Of a stretch of DNA of 9,882 nucleotides, positions 7,717 to 9,882 are shown one piece after another. Numbering within the stretch: the first letter of the stretch is position 1; every line of letters begins with the position of its first letter. The translations under genes and the position numbers were made by a program. The notes under the pieces are model-generated. The model saw only the letters and a program-made list of their open reading frames with translations, did no database searches and was not told where the DNA came from. The DNA comes from CAZEQJ01 sp964514385. GTDB taxonomy: Bacteria; Bacteroidota; Bacteroidia; Cytophagales; Cyclobacteriaceae. Location of the stretch: NCBI GenBank assembly GCA_964514385.1, contig CAZEQJ010000062.1:1-9882 (forward strand), written 5' to 3'.

Positions 7717-8115
7717 CTAGTCCCAGGGGTCGATAATAAGGTTCCCGACGTATTCCTTGCGCTTCACGAGCCATGCTATCTGTTGGTCATTGTGATAGAC
7801 GGGGAAATAGCCTACGTCGTAAATAAAGTAGTAGGCGCCCTTGGTGGTATGGGCGATCTCGGTATGCACGGAAAAGTTGAATCCTTTTTTTATTAATGCT
7901 TCGCGTTTGATTTTGGTCTGGCCTTTGTCCAGCAATGCGATGATGATGTTACGGTTTTTGAGCAGGGCGCGGTCGATGCTGCGGTGGAATGCATTTTTTC
8001 TACGGATCACGTTGTTGTAATCGTTTTTACAGGAGGCGGAACAGAATTTTTTGTCTGATCTGCCGCTGGTGGGCTTGCCGCAGTTTTTACATTTTTTGTA
8101 CACAGTGGTCATCAT
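7717..8115 (-). CDS. small protein with N-terminal Zn-ribbon
   Basis: The 132-residue product begins with a four-cysteine zinc site: Cys9 and Cys12 (CKNC), then Cys25 and Cys29 (FCSASC), spaced as in short Zn-ribbons of the DUF2116-like type. A basic helical region follows (KNDYNNVIRRKNAFHRSIDRALLKNRNIIIALLDKG), then a C-terminal part of about 60 residues with aromatic strands (GAYYFIYDVGYFPVYHNDQQIAWLV). Nucleic-acid binding is plausible from the zinc site and basic helix, but no enzymatic motif is present. Two adjacent ATGs (8115 and 8112) can serve as start. It diverges from the recombinase gene across a region holding a phased repeat array, so the two could be co-regulated; that link is inference. 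Confidence 0.78.
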   Translation of the reverse strand: MMTTVYKKCKNCGKPTSGRSDKKFCSASCKNDYNNVIRRKNAFHRSIDRALLKNRNIIIALLDKGQTKIKREALIKKGFNFSVHTEIAHTTKGAYYFIYDVGYFPVYHNDQQIAWLVKRKEYVGNLIIDPWD

Positions 8116-8141
8116 GGATGTTTTGGGTTAATCTAGCGTAA

Positions 8142-8153
8142 AAAATGCATTTT
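8142..8153. promoter_or_regulatory. 12-bp palindrome in the divergent region
   Basis: AAAATGCATTTT is a perfect 12-bp palindrome 27 bases upstream of the Zn-ribbon start and 10 bases from the tandem repeat array. It could be an operator controlling the Zn-ribbon gene. The AT-rich arms make a chance occurrence possible. Confidence 0.3.
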
Positions 8154-8162
8154 ATCCATTTT

Positions 8163-8213
8163 TAAACGTTTATACACGCTTGTACACGACTCTAAACGGT
8201 TAACAAACGGATC
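8163..8213 (+). repeat. phased 10-bp tandem repeats between Zn-ribbon and recombinase genes
   Basis: Four head-to-tail 10-bp units lie at 8163, 8173, 8183 and 8193: TAAACGTTTA, TACACGCTTG, TACACGACTC and TAAACGGTTA. A fifth, CAAACGGATC, follows after one extra base (8204-8213). The shared pattern is TA(A/C)ACG plus variable bases, so ACG recurs on the same helix face at 10, 10, 10 and 11 bp. Such spacing suits cooperative protein binding, for example recombinase arm sites or a repressor array controlling the divergent genes. It is too short and has no spacers, so it is not a CRISPR array. Confidence 0.6.
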
Positions 8214-8270
8214 GGTGGTCTCTTTTCTCTTATTGTTGCCTCTTTATTGGTCTTTATTAACTCTATTCTT

Positions 8271-9491
8271 ATGAAAAACGTAACTATCGAAGCTGGATCT
8301 CATCGCGGAATGCGTGTGTTATTTATCCGTACGCCTTACTCGGCGGCCATTAACCGCTGGTGCAAAAATACGGGCATGGCCAAATACAGTGCAACTCACC
8401 GGTGCTGGTATATGCAGGATATTCCTGAATGCCGGCTCAGGCTGAAGGAGCTGCTCGAGGGAATCAAGACGGGGCCGGCGGCTCCTAAAAAAATGGCACA
8501 TGTAGCGGAGGTGAATCCTGAGAAAATACGGTTGCCGGAGCCCTATGAGGAGGCGCTGAAGCTTTATGCACAAACGTTAAAAATCCGTAATTACAGTGCA
8601 AACACGATACGCACTTACCGGTATATGCTGCGTAAGTTTTTTTACCATCACCGAGAAATGCCGCTGGAGCGTATATCACGGCAGCATATTTTTGATTTTT
8701 TATACAAGGTCGTAGAGGAGGACAAGGTATCGCTGGCCTTTCAAAACCAACTTATCAATGCCATCAAGTACTATTATGAGCAGGTATTGGGTGAGGACCG
8801 GCGGACCTATTTTATTGACAGGCCCAAAAAGGAGTTTCGTCTGCCACAGGTGCTAACGGAGCAGGATGTATATAAAATACTGTCCTCTATTGACAACCTG
8901 AAGCACCGGTTTGCCATCACGATGCTTTACAGTTCGGGATTACGGCGTAGCGAGCTGATCAATATGAAGCTTACCGATATTGACACAGACCGGAGGGCGG
9001 TATTTGTAGCGGGTGGCAAGGGGAAAAAGGACCGGATAACGGTACTGGCTGCGGTGGTGATCCCCCTGCTGGAGCAGTATGTAGCAAAGTATAAGCCCCG
9101 GGTATGGCTCCTGGAGAGTCCGAATGGGGATAAATACAGTGCTGCGAGTCTGCGCAAGATATTTGAGCGAGCCAAATACCGTGCGGGAGTATCAAAGCCT
9201 GCCAGTTTACATACGTTGCGGCATAGTTTTGCGACGCATTTGATGGAGCGGGGTGTAGACATCCGGTATATACAGCAATTTCTGGGCCATACGAGTATCA
9301 AGACGACTGCCATTTACGCGCATGTGAGTCCGGCCTCGTTACTTCAGATCCAAAGTCCGCTGGATATGATGGCTGAAACGGTACCCTTTTCGGGGAAAGG
9401 TACGCCCAACGTATATACACCTTTTGACATGCTCGAGGGCAAAAAAGTTGGTATTTTGGGTATTTATACACATATTAGGAACAAAAAATGA
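8271..9491 (+). CDS. tyrosine-type site-specific recombinase/integrase
   Basis: The 406-residue product carries the whole tyrosine-recombinase catalytic set: Arg225 (GLRRSEL), Lys250 (GGKGKKDR), His314 and Arg317 (HTLRHSFATH), His340 (LGHTS) and the nucleophile Tyr349 (AIYAHV). Such enzymes cut and rejoin DNA at paired core sites through a 3'-phosphotyrosine link. Residues about 90-185 form the SAM-like core-binding domain (YAQTLKIRNYSANTIRTYRYML). Ahead of it is an extra N-terminal domain of about 65 residues (MRVLFIRTPYSAAINRWCKN, then YSATHRCWYM). A 57-residue tail follows Tyr349, long compared with XerC/XerD. The insertion typical of integron integrases between the Lys and HxxR motifs is absent. 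ATG 8271 is preferred over TTG 8247. Two copies of TCTTTATT (8241-8248, 8251-8258) lie just upstream. Target site unknown. Confidence 0.95.
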   Translation: MKNVTIEAGSHRGMRVLFIRTPYSAAINRWCKNTGMAKYSATHRCWYMQDIPECRLRLKELLEGIKTGPAAPKKMAHVAEVNPEKIRLPEPYEEALKLYAQTLKIRNYSANTIRTYRYMLRKFFYHHREMPLERISRQHIFDFLYKVVEEDKVSLAFQNQLINAIKYYYEQVLGEDRRTYFIDRPKKEFRLPQVLTEQDVYKILSSIDNLKHRFAITMLYSSGLRRSELINMKLTDIDTDRRAVFVAGGKGKKDRITVLAAVVIPLLEQYVAKYKPRVWLLESPNGDKYSAASLRKIFERAKYRAGVSKPASLHTLRHSFATHLMERGVDIRYIQQFLGHTSIKTTAIYAHVSPASLLQIQSPLDMMAETVPFSGKGTPNVYTPFDMLEGKKVGILGIYTHIRNKK

Positions 9492-9495
9492 CATA

Positions 9496-9526
9496 GTGGA
9501 TATATCGTCAATAACGATATATCCGC
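9496..9526. repeat. near-perfect inverted repeat after the recombinase gene
   Basis: GGATATATCGT (9498-9508) and ACGATATATCC (9514-9524) are perfect 11-bp arms around a 5-base centre, CAATA. A T-G wobble and a G-C pair extend it to 9496 and 9526. It begins 5 bases after the recombinase stop. No T-run follows, so a classical terminator is not certain; two 11-bp arms around a short centre also match the general design of a tyrosine-recombinase core site or a dimeric operator. Confidence 0.65.
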
Positions 9527-9554
9527 GTTATGGGCAAGCTAAAAAGACGACACA

Positions 9555-9882
9555 ATGAACAATAAAATTTACATTCTTATAATAACAATATTTGTTCTAA
9601 ACAGTTGTGGGACAAAACACGATGACGACAGAACAGAATTCTTTCCGAAGATTGAACAAAAACCTGATGTAATTCCTAACAAAGAAAATGTTTGGGTTTA
9701 TATTCTTGCAGGACAATCAAATATGGCAGGACGTGGAAAAGTTGAGGCTCGTGATACAATACCAAATTCCAGAATTTTCACCATCAACAAAGAAGGAGAA
9801 TTAATACTTGCAAAGGAACTGCTTCACTTTTATGAACCTACAAGAACAGGTTTAGATTGTGGAATTTCATTGGGAAAAGAAT
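9555..9882 (+). CDS. sialate O-acetylesterase/acetylxylan esterase-family lipoprotein (partial, 3' end beyond window)
   Basis: 109 residues are visible before the window ends. The N-terminus is a lipoprotein signal (MNNKIYILIITIFVLNSC; lipobox LNSC, Cys18), followed by a polar linker (GTKHDDDRTEFFPKIEQKPD). Then VWVYILAGQSNMAGRGKVEARDT carries the GQSNM block of the SGNH-like carbohydrate esterase family (sialate O-acetylesterase type, CE6-related), in which Ser55 would be the nucleophile. GLDCGISLGKE near the edge fits the next family block (Gly-x-Gly-type, near the oxyanion region). Family members remove O-acetyl groups from sialic acid or plant polysaccharides; this one would act in the periplasm or at the cell surface. 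The catalytic Asp/His would lie outside the window. It is much more AT-rich than the adjacent recombinase, suggesting separate acquisition. Confidence 0.85.
   Translation, partial: MNNKIYILIITIFVLNSCGTKHDDDRTEFFPKIEQKPDVIPNKENVWVYILAGQSNMAGRGKVEARDTIPNSRIFTINKEGELILAKELLHFYEPTRTGLDCGISLGKE

Noticed and set aside
8163..8213. CRISPR array
   Set aside because: Units are 10 bp, contiguous and without spacers, and no cas gene is present.
8927..9313. 128-codon open frame on the - strand
   Set aside because: It is antisense to the catalytic domain of the recombinase, whose complete motif set makes the + strand the coding strand.
8271..9491. Integron integrase (IntI)
   Set aside because: The IntI-specific insertion between the catalytic Lys and the HxxR motif is absent; general tyrosine recombinase is the safe call.

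Overview
The window looks like chromosomal DNA of a Bacteroidota bacterium, most likely near Chitinophagaceae (Chitinophaga-like). This rests on recognition, not on a search. Supporting signs are several lipoproteins, one with an acidic stretch right after the lipid-attachment cysteine, small outer-membrane beta-barrel proteins, near-absence of Shine-Dalgarno sequences, a TTG-N19-TAnnTTTG promoter (the Bacteroidota housekeeping type) ahead of tex, and a Bacteroidota-style tyrosine recombinase.

Layout. Positions 1-55 hold the last codons of an upstream gene. An AT-rich block follows (about 82-2814): a large unknown lipoprotein and two small secreted beta-barrel proteins, all on the + strand and probably co-transcribed. 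Next come a polytopic membrane protein with a C-terminal TlpA-like thioredoxin domain (3032-3943) and a 92-residue membrane protein (4040-4318). A strong hairpin at 4374-4418 separates these from the convergent housekeeping gene tex (6676 to 4430, - strand), which is clearly more GC-rich. Divergent from tex is a small unknown lipoprotein (6854-7450), then a GC-rich structured intergenic element (7560-7683) whose first 22 bases recur at 4332-4353.

The right end is a small mobile-type module. A Zn-ribbon protein (8115 to 7717, - strand) and a complete tyrosine recombinase (8271-9491, + strand) diverge from a region that contains a 10-bp-period tandem repeat, TA(A/C)ACG followed by four variable bases. 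Five bases after the recombinase stop is a near-perfect inverted repeat (9496-9526). Base composition then drops sharply, and a lipoprotein of the sialate O-acetylesterase/acetylxylan esterase family starts and runs off the window end.

The genes do not form one pathway. The most promising unexplained feature is the recombinase module: integrase, divergent Zn-ribbon gene, phased repeat array and downstream dyad next to apparently foreign DNA. The functional links among these parts are inference.
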